Part shown: positions 18,077-27,275 of the stretch, piece by piece
Layout: every line of letters begins with the position of its first letter
Position numbering within the stretch: the first letter of the stretch is position 1
IMG/VR virus record: IMGVR_UViG_3300046171_000231
Span: 124,001-188,000 of that record
DNA: 64,000 nt
Strand: one strand, 5' to 3'
Origin: a virus
Position numbers and translations under genes: made by a program
The notes under the pieces: model-generated
Seen by the model: the letters and a program-made list of their open reading frames with translations, nothing else
Database searches by the model: none
What the model was told of the DNA's origin: nothing

Positions 18077-18279
18077 CAGTCTTTTATTAGTTTCAATAAG
18101 ATTTCATTCTTATTGTGCGTCATATACTCAAGAATAGACGCTCTGGTATGTTTATATTTATCATCTTTGTCAGCACCCAATATTCTATAAGAAAAAAACA
18201 TAAAGTTATCGTAGATATTTCCTCGGATAATTTTTTGTTTTTTAAACTGAATTATTAGTGATTCAATTAAATCATTCAT
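18076..18279 (-). CDS. Small protein, function unknown
   Basis: 67 residues, charged and helical. It overlaps its neighbours by 1 and 4 bases. No motif recognised. Confidence 0.5.
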   Translation of the reverse strand: MNDLIESLIIQFKKQKIIRGNIYDNFMFFSYRILGADKDDKYKHTRASILEYMTHNKNEILLKLIKD

Positions 18280-19652
18280 GAGCTTGTTACAGGATTTTCA
18301 TTTGCAGAAGAACCTATAAGTTCTTTTAGAAAGGCACCCTTCTCTACGTAATTACGATAATATAAGTATGGTCTACCTTTAGAGTCTTTTAAATTTTGAA
18401 CCATAGACCTCAACTGAATCAGAGTTTTATTAGACTCTGCCTCTTCAATAACTATTGTTGGCAGACCACTTTTACCAACATTAAATTTTACATCAAAGTT
18501 ATAATCTAATAATTTTTGAGACACATTTTTAAAATCATAAATTGTTGCTTCACCCCTATTTAAGTCAATTATTTCAACAGTGTTACCATTTTCATCAACT
18601 ACTCCTGCATTATCTCGTGTTGCAAATTGTTTAATTCCTGAACCCAATATAGACTTTGCTCCTTGTGGATTTAATTTTAATTTACTTCTAAGTTTATCTG
18701 CTGCTTGTTTATAGATATATTCCATTTTTTTTGCACCACTAGTTTTAGTTTGAAATTGTTGTTGTTCTGCTGACATATTTTCTTGAATAGCCGTAGAAAA
18801 AAATGTAGAGACAGCGGAAAATTCACCTCCACTTACTTGTCCAAATAAGGCAGTATCGTCAACTTTGAGAGATACATTTATATTAACACCTTTTAAAAGA
18901 CCTTTATCATTTGTTATTTTGACTTGTACATCAATCTTTGTACTCCTAGAATCTGATACTCCATCAGCTTTAACTTCAACTGTGTCAATTCTTTTATTAT
19001 AATATATTGTATTTACCCACTCTCTTACAACTTGTCTATCAGCATATTGGATTGACGCAGTAATATATTGTGCTAATGCCTCTATATTAGCAGGGTTTGT
19101 AAGAAAATTCATATTAGTTGGTTTCAGAACTATTGTAAGTCGTATTACATCTTGACCAGGTATACCAACATTAGGTGCAGTTCCAGTAAAAGTTGCAGTA
19201 TTTCTTGCTGCATTTACACTCAAACTACGAATAATATTTTTTACTGCTGCTGCATCAGTTTGTTTATTTCTATTAATAAATCTTGCTGCTAACGCTGCTG
19301 CAAAGACACCTTCAGCAATATCTCCTAAGTTACCACTTACACTAGTAGGTGCTGACAGTGATCCAAACTTAATTAATTTATTTTCAGTTGTCAATAAATC
19401 TATACCCATCGCAGCAGATTTCTGCCTTTGAGCAACATTTGTCACAAATGAATTTATTAAATTTTCTTGTCCCTTTTTTATAACAACACTTTGTTTATTT
19501 GTATATCGATTTGGATCTAATCTACTATCTTTCTTTTCATCATTCTCTCTTTTTATAGACAATCCCCTTTCAATACTGGCATTTAAATCTTCTACAAGAT
19601 TTCCCAATAATTTTATTAAGTTAACAGAATCTTTACTATCTAATCTTGCCAC
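18276..19652 (-). CDS. Large protein of unknown function (GTG start)
   Basis: 458 residues; the start codon is GTG at 19652. An Ala-rich segment (LGDIAEGVFAAALAARF, near residue 105-125) and alternating beta segments such as STKIDVQVKITNDKG are visible. The ExxxAAxL and later D-x-Q-V-K could be read as a nuclease-like fold, but no complete PD-(D/E)XK motif can be defended. Probably a virion or late protein by position. Confidence 0.5.
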   Translation of the reverse strand: MARLDSKDSVNLIKLLGNLVEDLNASIERGLSIKRENDEKKDSRLDPNRYTNKQSVVIKKGQENLINSFVTNVAQRQKSAAMGIDLLTTENKLIKFGSLSAPTSVSGNLGDIAEGVFAAALAARFINRNKQTDAAAVKNIIRSLSVNAARNTATFTGTAPNVGIPGQDVIRLTIVLKPTNMNFLTNPANIEALAQYITASIQYADRQVVREWVNTIYYNKRIDTVEVKADGVSDSRSTKIDVQVKITNDKGLLKGVNINVSLKVDDTALFGQVSGGEFSAVSTFFSTAIQENMSAEQQQFQTKTSGAKKMEYIYKQAADKLRSKLKLNPQGAKSILGSGIKQFATRDNAGVVDENGNTVEIIDLNRGEATIYDFKNVSQKLLDYNFDVKFNVGKSGLPTIVIEEAESNKTLIQLRSMVQNLKDSKGRPYLYYRNYVEKGAFLKELIGSSANENPVTSS

Positions 19653-19790
19653 TTACTTTTTCTTTTTATTATTTATTTCTAGATACGCTAACTTAATTTC
19701 TTTATGTCTTAAAATAATTTTCTTTGCCTCTGTCATTTCTTCATGATAAAAGACAATTGGTTGTTCGTGTAATCCTGCATCGCCACTCAT
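19653..19790 (-). CDS. 45-residue protein, function unknown
   Basis: ATG at 19790 to TAA at 19653. It begins MSGDAGLHEQPIVFYHEEMTEA and ends with a basic NNKKKK tail. It overlaps the upstream stop (ATGA at 19787-19790) and ends one base before the next GTG, which supports expression. Confidence 0.5.
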   Translation of the reverse strand: MSGDAGLHEQPIVFYHEEMTEAKKIILRHKEIKLAYLEINNKKKK

Positions 19791-19966
19791 TCTTCTTCTC
19801 CTAAACTTAACGGTTTACCAAAAGTTTTATATGTTAGTTGCTCTTTTAGGAAGTCAACTTGTAACTTTAAACTTTTGTTTTCTTTCTCAAGAACATCTAT
19901 GTGCTCTTCATATACATGAATCATACTTTGTAGTTCATTATTTTTTAATTCTAAGTCCCAGTCCAT
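19787..19966 (-). CDS. Short coiled-coil protein
   Basis: 59 residues from ATG at 19966. A continuous heptad pattern (LQSMIHVYEEHIDVLEKENK and onward) suggests a coiled coil of about 45 residues. Function unknown. Confidence 0.5.
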   Translation of the reverse strand: MDWDLELKNNELQSMIHVYEEHIDVLEKENKSLKLQVDFLKEQLTYKTFGKPLSLGEEE

Positions 19967-20004
19967 ACGGGTTATAGTATATTATAAATTTAATGTTTTC
20001 TTTA

Positions 20005-20415
20005 TTATCTGTCGTCTGCTGAACGATTCTCTGATTCATACACATTAAACTCTCCACCAGGATATCTTTTCTTTAACTTTTCTACGTTTCCTGCAACCAC
20101 ATCTTCAAGTGAAACATCGAGTGCTGCACAAGCTTGCATCACGTACCACATAACGTCACCCAACTCAATAATAAGATGTTCTCGATTGTCGTCGTTCCAA
20201 GGCTTACCTTGGAAAACCATCTTCTTGACGATTTCCATAAACTCACCACCTTCAGCACTAATCCCAACAGCAGCAGTAAGGAGCCTGTGAATATTGGCAC
20301 CCTTTCCGTCAAGGGAACTAATACTCTCAATAAAGCATTGATAATCCTTACTGGAATCGGATGTGACACCATCCACGAATAGAGCATACTTATCAAAGTC
20401 AATTTTTTTAGTCAT
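20005..20415 (-). CDS. mazG: MazG-like nucleotide pyrophosphohydrolase
   Basis: 136 residues. All-alpha NTP-PPase pattern: EGGEFMEIVKKM (ExxE-type), then ELGDVMWYV (ExxD) about 30 residues later, and a C-terminal LKKRYPGGEF characteristic of phage MazG-like enzymes. It hydrolyses nucleoside triphosphates or alarmone-like nucleotides. Cyanophage and pelagiphage MazG proteins are widely discussed as host-metabolism genes, but in vivo substrates are unsettled. Its ATG overlaps the end of the gp41 gene. Confidence 0.8.
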   Translation of the reverse strand: MTKKIDFDKYALFVDGVTSDSSKDYQCFIESISSLDGKGANIHRLLTAAVGISAEGGEFMEIVKKMVFQGKPWNDDNREHLIIELGDVMWYVMQACAALDVSLEDVVAGNVEKLKKRYPGGEFNVYESENRSADDR

Positions 20416-21793
20416 TAAAATTTAAATTCTGCGAACGATTTTTTAAAGGTTTCTTCTCTTCATCATTATACTCTTGTTCTGTTTTATTGTCAAGAATATC
20501 ATCCTGTGCTTTTTGTTCACAGTCATATAATCTCATCTTTGCACGATCTACACCCACAACAAATCTTTTGTAGATGGTTGGATCATTATATCTATTCTTC
20601 AATTGTTTGACCATTATTTGCCCAAGACCCTCAAGCTCCTCTGTACTAATAAGAGCAAACATAAGATCAGCAGTGGCGGGAAGACCGAACGACTCGCTTG
20701 TGTCAGTAAGATCAACATCACTACTACCGAAACCAGAACGAGTCGTCTGAGTAGCGGAGACGATAGGTACATTAGCCTCAACTGCAAGACCACGGAGTTC
20801 TTCAGCAATGGCTTTAATATACGAGTAAGAATTGACATTGTTGTTTGTGCGATAACGAGATGATGCACATATATTCAGATAATCTATGAATATTATATCA
20901 GGAGTAAATGACTTCTTCAGTGCGAGTTCATTTAACAATGATTTAAAATGACCTGAATGTGCAGATGCAGTAGGATACTCTTTAATTATAAGAGTTCCTT
21001 GAGTTTTTTTACTAATATTATTTACCTTATTTTCAAACATAGGTTTGGGTAAATCAGTAATGTCTTGTATATTAACATTCAATAAATTTGCATCTATTCT
21101 TTCTGCAATCTTTTCTTCTGCCATTTCAAGAGTAATGTATAGAACATTTTTACCTTCTAGAAGGACAGAACTAGCGTGATGGCACATAAACAAAGACTTA
21201 CCTACACCAGTACCCGCAAGTGCAATATTAAGTGTTTTGTTTGGGAGACCTCCCTTTGTAATTTTATTAAAGAGTTCTAGATCAAATTGAACCCTACTTT
21301 CTTTTCTATGATATGACTCGTATCTTGCTTCATAGTCTTCTAAGTAATCGTGCCCTACATGATTATCGAAAGAAACAGCCAGAGCATCAGAGAGAATGTT
21401 AGGAATAGCATCCCTTCCTTTTTTGTCATCTTGTCCATCTGCTAGTGCAATCGACTCCATAAGTGCCAAATATATAGCACGATCACGACACCATTTCTCA
21501 GTTGAATCAAGTAACCATTGACTATCTATTGGTGCATCATCAAATATTTTTGTAGTATCTCTTGCTTCTTTTATTTCTGTTTCTGTTAAGTCAGTACGAT
21601 TCTCAATCTCAATATTCAGTGCTTCAACTGTAATCGCAGCATCATACTTGACAATGAATTGTGTTACCTCTTCAAATATTATCTTTTCAGTTTTATTCTC
21701 AAAATATTCTGGTTCAATGAATGGAATTACTTTACGAGAGTATTCTTCATCAAAAATCAGATTACGAAGAATAGTGGTCTCAATTCGTTCCAT
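20408..21793 (-). CDS. 41: Replicative DNA helicase (T4 gp41-like, DnaB family)
   Basis: About 461 residues. An N-terminal helical domain precedes a RecA-like ATPase with Walker A GTGVGKS, Walker B IIFIDYLNI, the H-loop Gln in SATQTTRSGF, and LKNRYNDPT near the end. It unwinds DNA ahead of the fork and works with the gp61 primase. The start at 21793 ([12 protein letters not shown]) fits the family; a further ATG at 21814 lies in the uvsX reading frame. It is directly downstream of uvsX, which it overlaps. Confidence 0.9.
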   Translation of the reverse strand: MERIETTILRNLIFDEEYSRKVIPFIEPEYFENKTEKIIFEEVTQFIVKYDAAITVEALNIEIENRTDLTETEIKEARDTTKIFDDAPIDSQWLLDSTEKWCRDRAIYLALMESIALADGQDDKKGRDAIPNILSDALAVSFDNHVGHDYLEDYEARYESYHRKESRVQFDLELFNKITKGGLPNKTLNIALAGTGVGKSLFMCHHASSVLLEGKNVLYITLEMAEEKIAERIDANLLNVNIQDITDLPKPMFENKVNNISKKTQGTLIIKEYPTASAHSGHFKSLLNELALKKSFTPDIIFIDYLNICASSRYRTNNNVNSYSYIKAIAEELRGLAVEANVPIVSATQTTRSGFGSSDVDLTDTSESFGLPATADLMFALISTEELEGLGQIMVKQLKNRYNDPTIYKRFVVGVDRAKMRLYDCEQKAQDDILDNKTEQEYNDEEKKPLKNRSQNLNFND

Positions 21794-22789
21794 ATGAATA
21801 CTGTTCTTTTGCAATATTATCTAACTTTTCCATTATATCATCTGTAAAATATTTGTCTGGATTTTTATATATTTCTTTAGCATATACTTTTTTTCCATTC
21901 ATTTCATATCTACCTGCAACATTTTTCCAGAGACCACCTATCTCCCCTAAGTCTAAAAGACCATAGTATTTGTCTAGTCCTCTTTCATCATAATAAAGAC
22001 GAACTTCAACTTCTTTATTTTCTCTACTTAAACGTGACTTATGAGTCTTTGCCTTGATAATGTTTCCAATGACATCTTTTCCGTCTTTTTCTTTCTTCTT
22101 GGTAAGATAGATGATTGTAGATGCAGCATACTTGAGACCGCTGCCTCCTCCCATTTCTTTAGTTGGGACGTAAGATCCGATAACGTCATAGGTGTGATTA
22201 GTTACTATAAGTGGAATGTTTGCTTGACCAAGTTTGAGTGTAAGCATTCTGAATGCTCCTTTGACAAGTTGAGATTTGGTCATATCTCGAACCATCTTAT
22301 CATTTAATGTGTCGGTAATTTCTTTCTCAGTTGAAAGCATACCTAGAGAGTCTAACACAAACATACAAGGTTTGCGATTCTCTTCTTCTGTCTTAAGGTA
22401 TATATCTACTGCCTTTAGTGCCTTACCACGAAACTGTTCGATTCGTTACGACATTGACAACAACCAACCGTGCTGTATCAATTCCACGAGACTGCCAAAA
22501 GTCCTTTGGTGACTGCAGCTTCAGTGTCAAAATAGAGGCAATACCCATCAGGATTAGTGTCCAAAAAGTTTTTGACGACAGCGAGAGAGAAGTAAGTCTT
22601 TCCAGTAGAGCTTTCGCCAGCGATAGCAGTGATCTTATTACTAGAAACACCACCATAAATGGAACCGCTAACCACTGCATTAAAGATGTGTGATCCTGTG
22701 TCGATGAATCTTTCTGTTTCATCTATGTCTGCTGCAATTTTGGTGAAATCATCTCCGATCTCCTTAACTATTTCTTTCAAAAAATCCAT
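21780..22789 (-). CDS. uvsX: UvsX recombinase (RecA family), interrupted by two frameshifts
   Basis: The N-terminal part (22478-22789) has [14 protein letters not shown], Walker A GESSTGKT and [10 protein letters not shown]. The middle lies in another frame ([20 protein letters not shown]), and the C-terminal part (to 21780) has [11 protein letters not shown], Walker B FVLDSLG and the DNA-binding loop region ending [11 protein letters not shown]. Removing one G of a GG pair near 22503 and one A of an AA pair near 22443 restores an uninterrupted frame of about 335 residues. UvsX drives strand exchange with UvsY and is normally essential, so assembly error is more likely than true inactivation. 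Confidence 0.88.
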
Positions 22790-22790
22790 A

Positions 22791-22949
22791 CTAACTTTCT
22801 TTGCGATGATGTACTTCAACGTATGCTTGGCACTTAGGACAAGAGAGATTACTTACAAAGTCATATGCATGATCTTTGCCATAAAACTCTTCTTCTAAAT
22901 CGTGGTCTCCACCCCAGATGAGTTCAGTACCACAGTGCCAACAATCCAT
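22791..22949 (-). CDS. Small zinc-ribbon protein
   Basis: 52 residues from ATG at 22949, with two CxxC pairs (CWHCG near the start and CPKCQ near residue 38) separated by an acidic loop. It is the first gene after a strong promoter (22959-22987) and ends one base before the uvsX ATG. A nucleic-acid or protein-binding zinc ribbon is likely; the role is unknown. Confidence 0.65.
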   Translation of the reverse strand: MDCWHCGTELIWGGDHDLEEEFYGKDHAYDFVSNLSCPKCQAYVEVHHRKES

Positions 22950-22958
22950 TTTATTTTT

Positions 22959-22987
22959 ATTATACTATTTTTTCACTCAAACGTCAA
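22959..22987 (-). promoter_or_regulatory. Sigma-70-type promoter for the zinc-ribbon/uvsX/gp41 unit
   Basis: -35 TTGACG (22982-22987), 17-base spacer, -10 TATAAT (22959-22964). The start codon at 22949 is about 10 bases from the -10, so the leader must be extremely short. Confidence 0.7.
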
Positions 22988-22989
22988 GG

Positions 22990-23160
22990 TTATATTGATA
23001 TTCCTTTTTCTTCACGCAGTATTTTTTTGTAAGGTCCGTCAGGGTTGTTATCTCTAACATCTTTGACTTCTTTCAGTAAATGATACAATCGTGCATCTCC
23101 TCCAAGAGAAAGAGCATTTACGATTGTTTCTAAATCGTTATCATTAATAGGTAATTCCAT
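22990..23160 (-). CDS. 56-residue protein, function unknown
   Basis: ATG at 23160 overlaps the stop of the polymerase gene (TAATG). The sequence begins MELPINDNDLETIVNALSLGG and is predicted helical. It ends just before the promoter of the uvsX unit. Not recognised. Confidence 0.5.
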   Translation of the reverse strand: MELPINDNDLETIVNALSLGGDARLYHLLKEVKDVRDNNPDGPYKKILREEKGISI

Positions 23161-25661
23161 TAGGAAAAAAATAGTTCTAAGTTTACAGTTTTTTCAACAT
23201 TCCACCCAATTGCATCTAAGATTGTTCTGAGTGGTTCAACAAAACTTTTGTCAAATTGTAAGTCGTAATCGACATACTTTTCAAGGTCAAGTTCTCTAGG
23301 AAAATCTTGAATGAATGATATTACATTCTCTTGAATAATATTTGGTTTTTTCAAATAGAGAAATTTGACCTTTTCTCCATTTCCAATAAGTGAGTACTTA
23401 TTATCAATCTTTTTCGCTTTAACATAATGATTAAACAATAATGCACCCCGTATATGTATAGGAGTTCCCTTTGCATAAATCGTAGAAGTCGCTTTATACT
23501 TCTGAACATTTGATGCAGTGCGAGGAAAAGCAATCTCTTCTGGTGGTAGCTTTTTGAATTGTTTTCTGGACTCATCAATAAATTCAATGACATCTTCTTC
23601 AGTGCCATTCATCATCAACTTGAGTGCACTTTTAATTAATGCACGACAAGGTGCAGGAGTTGAAGATTTAACTGCTTCAATACCCATCATCTTGAGATTT
23701 GGTTTTTCATATCGAACACCTTCACTATCCCACACATTTAAAATATATCTTTTCTTTGCTGTCCAGATGCCACGGTCTGCGATATTCTCTCGCTTCATAA
23801 ACATCTTTTGATCATAAGCATTTACGTAGTTCGCCAACGTTTCATAAGAACTCGTAATATACTTCTCAAGTTCCATTTCACAGATCTTATTAAGGAACGA
23901 CACAATGCTTTGATTAGTCGTCTCTCTCCCTTTGTATACAGTTTCGACCAAAGGACCAAGATTAAGGTAGATGGAATCAGTATCGCTGGCAATAACATAG
24001 TCTTCACCCTCCGTTTTGAGTATTTTGTTTAAGTATGCATTCATTTTGTTTTCTATCCAACGAATAGAAACCTGCCCTGATAAGGTAATTGCTTCCGCAT
24101 TTGCTAATTTGTAATAGCGGAAGTATTGATTACCAATCGCACCATAGGCAGAGTTAAGAGAAATCTTCTTTGCCATCTGGATATTATTGCAACGGGCAAT
24201 CTCTTTAGTCAGTTCAACTGTAGGAGTTTTTTCATATGCTTTCTTTGCCTTAATCATCCTCTTCTTGAAGATGACCCTTTCATTATACATCTTCTCCATC
24301 AGCTCTGGTAAGAAACCACGAACATCCTTTCGATACATTGCACCATTTGCACAAACAGCATTTTCTTTGTACATCTCAAAAGTCAAATCTTCATTAAGAA
24401 TTTTATCAACCGTAACAGAAGGATGTCTTGTATCTAATAAAGTTTCTGGTGAAATATTGTATTGCATAATCAAATGCGGATATAGACTATTCAAGTCAAA
24501 TGATACTACCCAATCATATTTGCCAGGTATTGGTTCTTTTACATATGCACCTGCATACTTATCATTTTTATGTGACCTATTCTTTGGAGGTATAACAATA
24601 TTTCTTCTCTTCAAATAATTGTAGATAATCGTATCCCACATTCTTACCTGATAAAATACATCTTCATAGTTGACCTTCGCATCATATGCCATTGTCAATG
24701 CAAGCTCAATCAACTTCATCTTGTCCTCAAGACGGTCAACAAGTTCCACGTCAATGATGTTATATTCTACAAACTTTTGCCATCCTTGAGTATAGAAGTC
24801 TTTGAATGTATCAAATTCTGAGTGGTCAAGTTTCTTTTGTCCAAGTTCAACAGATGCAATATAATCTAATCGATATGACTCTTGTGCCTTATAAGTAAAC
24901 TTCTTATATAAGTCAAGATAATCTAACTGCGATACACCACCAATATCATAAGAAATTTGTTTACGACCCATTATATGAGTTTCTTCTTCAGTTACGAGAC
25001 CCCAAGGTGACATTCTCTTCTTAAGTTTCTCACCAAGTATTCTGTCAATACGACGACAGAGATATGGAATATCATAAAACTTACTATTCCAACCAGTGAT
25101 AACTTCTGGTGTATTATCTTCAATCATCCACCAGTTGATGAAATCTGTTAGAAGTTCATATTCTGTAGTGAATGATTTATAAGTAACATTCTCTTGCTTA
25201 TTATTAAATGCACCAAGACCCCAAGTGCGTATTTGTTTTGTTGTATAATCTTGTAATGAGATAAGTAATATTTCTTCTGCAGCAGATTCTACATCAGGGA
25301 ATCCATATTCTGATTTAACCTCAATATCAATTGTAGTTAATTTAATTCTTTCAATATCAAACTTTAATTCTTGCTCTGGATATTTGTCCGAAATATATTG
25401 ATAGATAAATCTTTCATTACCATAGATGTTAAAGTTTTCAACCTCATTATAATTTTTAATAAAGTCTCTACATTCACGAACTGTACCAGGTTCAATTGGT
25501 TCAACGGGCAAACCGTCAAGTGTTTTATATTTTGTCTTTCTTTTTGAATCTACAAATAATGTTGGATAGAACTTTTCACGAGTAGCAAAGTGCTTTCCAT
25601 CTTCATATCCACGAACCAAGAAATTATCTCCGACCATTTGGACGTTGGTATAAAATCTCAT
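23160..25661 (-). CDS. 43: DNA polymerase, family B (T4 gp43-like)
   Basis: 833 residues. The exonuclease domain shows TIDIEVKSEYGFPD (Exo I) and GWNSKFYDIPYL (Exo II). The polymerase domain shows FDLNSLYPHLIMQ (motif A), KISLNSAYGAIGN (motif B) and ASDTDSIYL (motif C). All catalytic Asp residues are present and the length is close to T4 gp43 (about 900). Replicates the phage genome with proofreading and works with the gp45 clamp and the gp44/62 loader. It follows two Sm-like genes in one unit that begins at a strong promoter with a pseudoknot leader. Confidence 0.95.
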   Translation of the reverse strand: MRFYTNVQMVGDNFLVRGYEDGKHFATREKFYPTLFVDSKRKTKYKTLDGLPVEPIEPGTVRECRDFIKNYNEVENFNIYGNERFIYQYISDKYPEQELKFDIERIKLTTIDIEVKSEYGFPDVESAAEEILLISLQDYTTKQIRTWGLGAFNNKQENVTYKSFTTEYELLTDFINWWMIEDNTPEVITGWNSKFYDIPYLCRRIDRILGEKLKKRMSPWGLVTEEETHIMGRKQISYDIGGVSQLDYLDLYKKFTYKAQESYRLDYIASVELGQKKLDHSEFDTFKDFYTQGWQKFVEYNIIDVELVDRLEDKMKLIELALTMAYDAKVNYEDVFYQVRMWDTIIYNYLKRRNIVIPPKNRSHKNDKYAGAYVKEPIPGKYDWVVSFDLNSLYPHLIMQYNISPETLLDTRHPSVTVDKILNEDLTFEMYKENAVCANGAMYRKDVRGFLPELMEKMYNERVIFKKRMIKAKKAYEKTPTVELTKEIARCNNIQMAKKISLNSAYGAIGNQYFRYYKLANAEAITLSGQVSIRWIENKMNAYLNKILKTEGEDYVIASDTDSIYLNLGPLVETVYKGRETTNQSIVSFLNKICEMELEKYITSSYETLANYVNAYDQKMFMKRENIADRGIWTAKKRYILNVWDSEGVRYEKPNLKMMGIEAVKSSTPAPCRALIKSALKLMMNGTEEDVIEFIDESRKQFKKLPPEEIAFPRTASNVQKYKATSTIYAKGTPIHIRGALLFNHYVKAKKIDNKYSLIGNGEKVKFLYLKKPNIIQENVISFIQDFPRELDLEKYVDYDLQFDKSFVEPLRTILDAIGWNVEKTVNLELFFS

Positions 25662-25909
25662 TACGCAGTTAGTTCAGTATATTTGTCCTTAATTGTACCA
25701 TTTGGGTCTGCAATCGTCAATATATCTTCAGCACGAATCATAAACTCTGTTTGATTTGTAATATCTGCTTTCCAAGGCTTCATATCATCAATACCATTAT
25801 AGACATATGGTTTGATTAGTTTACAATTAGGATCACCCAATTGAGCATCTACTTCTACAATCTCTGTAATCAAAGTACAGTGAGCATTTAACATTACACA
25901 TTTAATCAT
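25661..25909 (-). CDS. Sm-like fold phage protein (short member)
   Basis: 82 residues. The pattern MIKCVMLNAHCTLITEIVE, then KPYVY, a Trp-containing strand (MKPWKAD) and FMIRAEDILTIADPN parallels the neighbouring 115-residue gene and two others in this window (32985, 49692). The layout suits an Sm/LSm-type beta barrel, a family known from a structure of putative cyanophage origin. RNA or protein binding is inferred only from the fold. Confidence 0.55.
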   Translation of the reverse strand: MIKCVMLNAHCTLITEIVEVDAQLGDPNCKLIKPYVYNGIDDMKPWKADITNQTEFMIRAEDILTIADPNGTIKDKYTELTA

Positions 25910-26249
25910 CTTCTTCTTCCTCTTCTTCCTTCATTTCAAAAGTCTTCAATTTATCTAGGTATAATTGAGTTACTGAATTAAGCGGTTCAACAACAGTTAA
26001 TACACTATCTACAGGTATTATCATTTGGGTATCTTGAGATAATATTATCCACGGTAGTAAAGTAACATTAATACCAAAGTCACCATCTTTCTTTTCTTCC
26101 TCAGTCATAAATTGTTTTTCATTTATCTCAACTGTATGAGGATTTTCAAGTAAGTATGCTTGTGGTTCATCTTTTCCCTCTGCAGATAATTCTTTCATTT
26201 CTGAAATTAATTGCTCACCAGTTTTAAGTAAAGTAAGTTTGATTGACAT
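25902..26249 (-). CDS. Sm-like fold phage protein
   Basis: 115 residues. The pattern IKLTLLKTGEQLISEMKE, LENPHTVEI, LLPWIILSQDTQMIIPVDSVL and VVEPLNSV, followed by an amphipathic helix and a poly-acidic tail. It is the first coding gene behind the pseudoknot leader and overlaps the next Sm-like gene by 8 bases. Four such genes are present. An Hfq-like RNA-binding role is a hypothesis. Confidence 0.6.
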   Translation of the reverse strand: MSIKLTLLKTGEQLISEMKELSAEGKDEPQAYLLENPHTVEINEKQFMTEEEKKDGDFGINVTLLPWIILSQDTQMIIPVDSVLTVVEPLNSVTQLYLDKLKTFEMKEEEEEEDD

Positions 26250-26267
26250 TTTTCTATCTAATTAACT

Positions 26268-26320
26268 GGTAGATTCCTATAGCCGCTTATGCTGAACCTA
26301 CCAAAGGGCATAACCGCAGC
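26268..26320 (-). ncRNA. H-type pseudoknot in the 5' leader of the Sm-like/DNA polymerase operon
   Basis: Read 5' to 3' on the minus strand. Stem P1 pairs GCUGC-(GG bulge)-UUAUGC (26308-26320) with GCAUAAGCGGC (26282-26292), 11 base pairs. The P1 loop contains GGUAGGUUC (26294-26302), which pairs with GAAUCUACC (26268-26276) downstream of P1, 9 base pairs with one G-U. Together these form a classic pseudoknot, 18 bases before the ATG at 26249. It lies between a strong promoter and an operon that includes gp43. It matches no riboswitch class that I can identify. It may be a riboswitch, or a binding site for a phage protein as in the T4 gene 32 leader. Confidence 0.65.
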
Positions 26321-26341
26321 CAGTATTTCTCTGACAAATAT

Positions 26342-26370
26342 ATTATAGCACAACTTTTCCAATTGTCCAA
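26342..26370 (-). promoter_or_regulatory. Extended -10 sigma-70-type promoter for the pseudoknot-leader operon
   Basis: -10 TATAAT (26342-26347) preceded by TGC, 17-base spacer, -35 TTGGAC (26365-26370) inside the last codons of purM. The predicted start near 26335 gives an 86-nt leader carrying the pseudoknot. Confidence 0.7.
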
Positions 26371-27275
26371 CTTTTATATCCAAATGCATCTATTGTATCG
26401 TGAGTATCAATTTCACTTTGCTCTGGTATTACCACACAATACCCAATACCAAGATTAAAAACTTTTTTCATTTCCTCTTCTGGTATCTCACCTGCTGACA
26501 TTATCTTTTGAAATATTTTAGGTAACGGCCAAGAATTATAATCAATATCTGCCTTTAATCCATCAGGTAAACATCGTGGTAGATTCTCTGGAATACCACC
26601 CCCAGTAATATGTGCCATACCTAATATAGGAACTTCATTTATAAGTTCCATTACAAGTGGAGCATAGATATGAGTTGGTGTTAAAAGTTTTTTCGTTGCT
26701 TTTAATTTTTTCTGTCTTATTAAATGATTAACTAAACTGTAACCATTGCTATGAATACCACTACTTTCGATTCCGATTATAAGGTCTCCTTCTTGAATAA
26801 TTGAACCATCAATTATTTCAGATGACTCAACGATTCCTGTACTAAATCCTGCGAGGTCAATATCAAAAGTCATTGGATGTTCAGCAGTTTCACCACCAAT
26901 AAGTTCAACACCTGCTAACTCACAACCTTTAATGATACCTGTCATAATATCATCTACAACAGGGTTTATTGTGTTTAGAGAAATGTAATCTAAAAAATAT
27001 AAAGGTTTTGCACCACAAGTAATAATATCATTGACACACATTGCAACCAAGTCAATACCTATAGTTTTATAGTTATCTAAACGATTACAAATACAAATCT
27101 TTGTTCCAACTCCATCAGTACCAGAAACTAAAATAGGTTCCTCATATCCACGAGGAACCTTATACATACCACCGAATCCACCGATGGTAGGTACTTTTTG
27201 TTTTAGTCTTTCAACGAAAGCATTACCTGCTTCAATATCAACACCCGATGATTTATAGGTAGTTTTTTCTTGCAT
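26343..27275 (-). CDS. purM: Phosphoribosylformylglycinamidine cyclo-ligase (AIR synthetase)
   Basis: 310 residues. PurM/AIRS signatures are present: GTDGVGTKICI near residue 53, GGETAEHPMTFD, GLxSSGIHSNGYSLV-type ATP loop and AHITGGGIPENLPR. It is slightly shorter than bacterial PurM (about 345). It closes the imidazole ring to form AIR in purine synthesis. PurM is a known auxiliary gene in marine T4-like phages. It overlaps hsp20 and precedes the Sm-like/polymerase promoter. PurS is encoded at 36443. Confidence 0.92.
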   Translation of the reverse strand: MQEKTTYKSSGVDIEAGNAFVERLKQKVPTIGGFGGMYKVPRGYEEPILVSGTDGVGTKICICNRLDNYKTIGIDLVAMCVNDIITCGAKPLYFLDYISLNTINPVVDDIMTGIIKGCELAGVELIGGETAEHPMTFDIDLAGFSTGIVESSEIIDGSIIQEGDLIIGIESSGIHSNGYSLVNHLIRQKKLKATKKLLTPTHIYAPLVMELINEVPILGMAHITGGGIPENLPRCLPDGLKADIDYNSWPLPKIFQKIMSAGEIPEEEMKKVFNLGIGYCVVIPEQSEIDTHDTIDAFGYKSWTIGKVVL

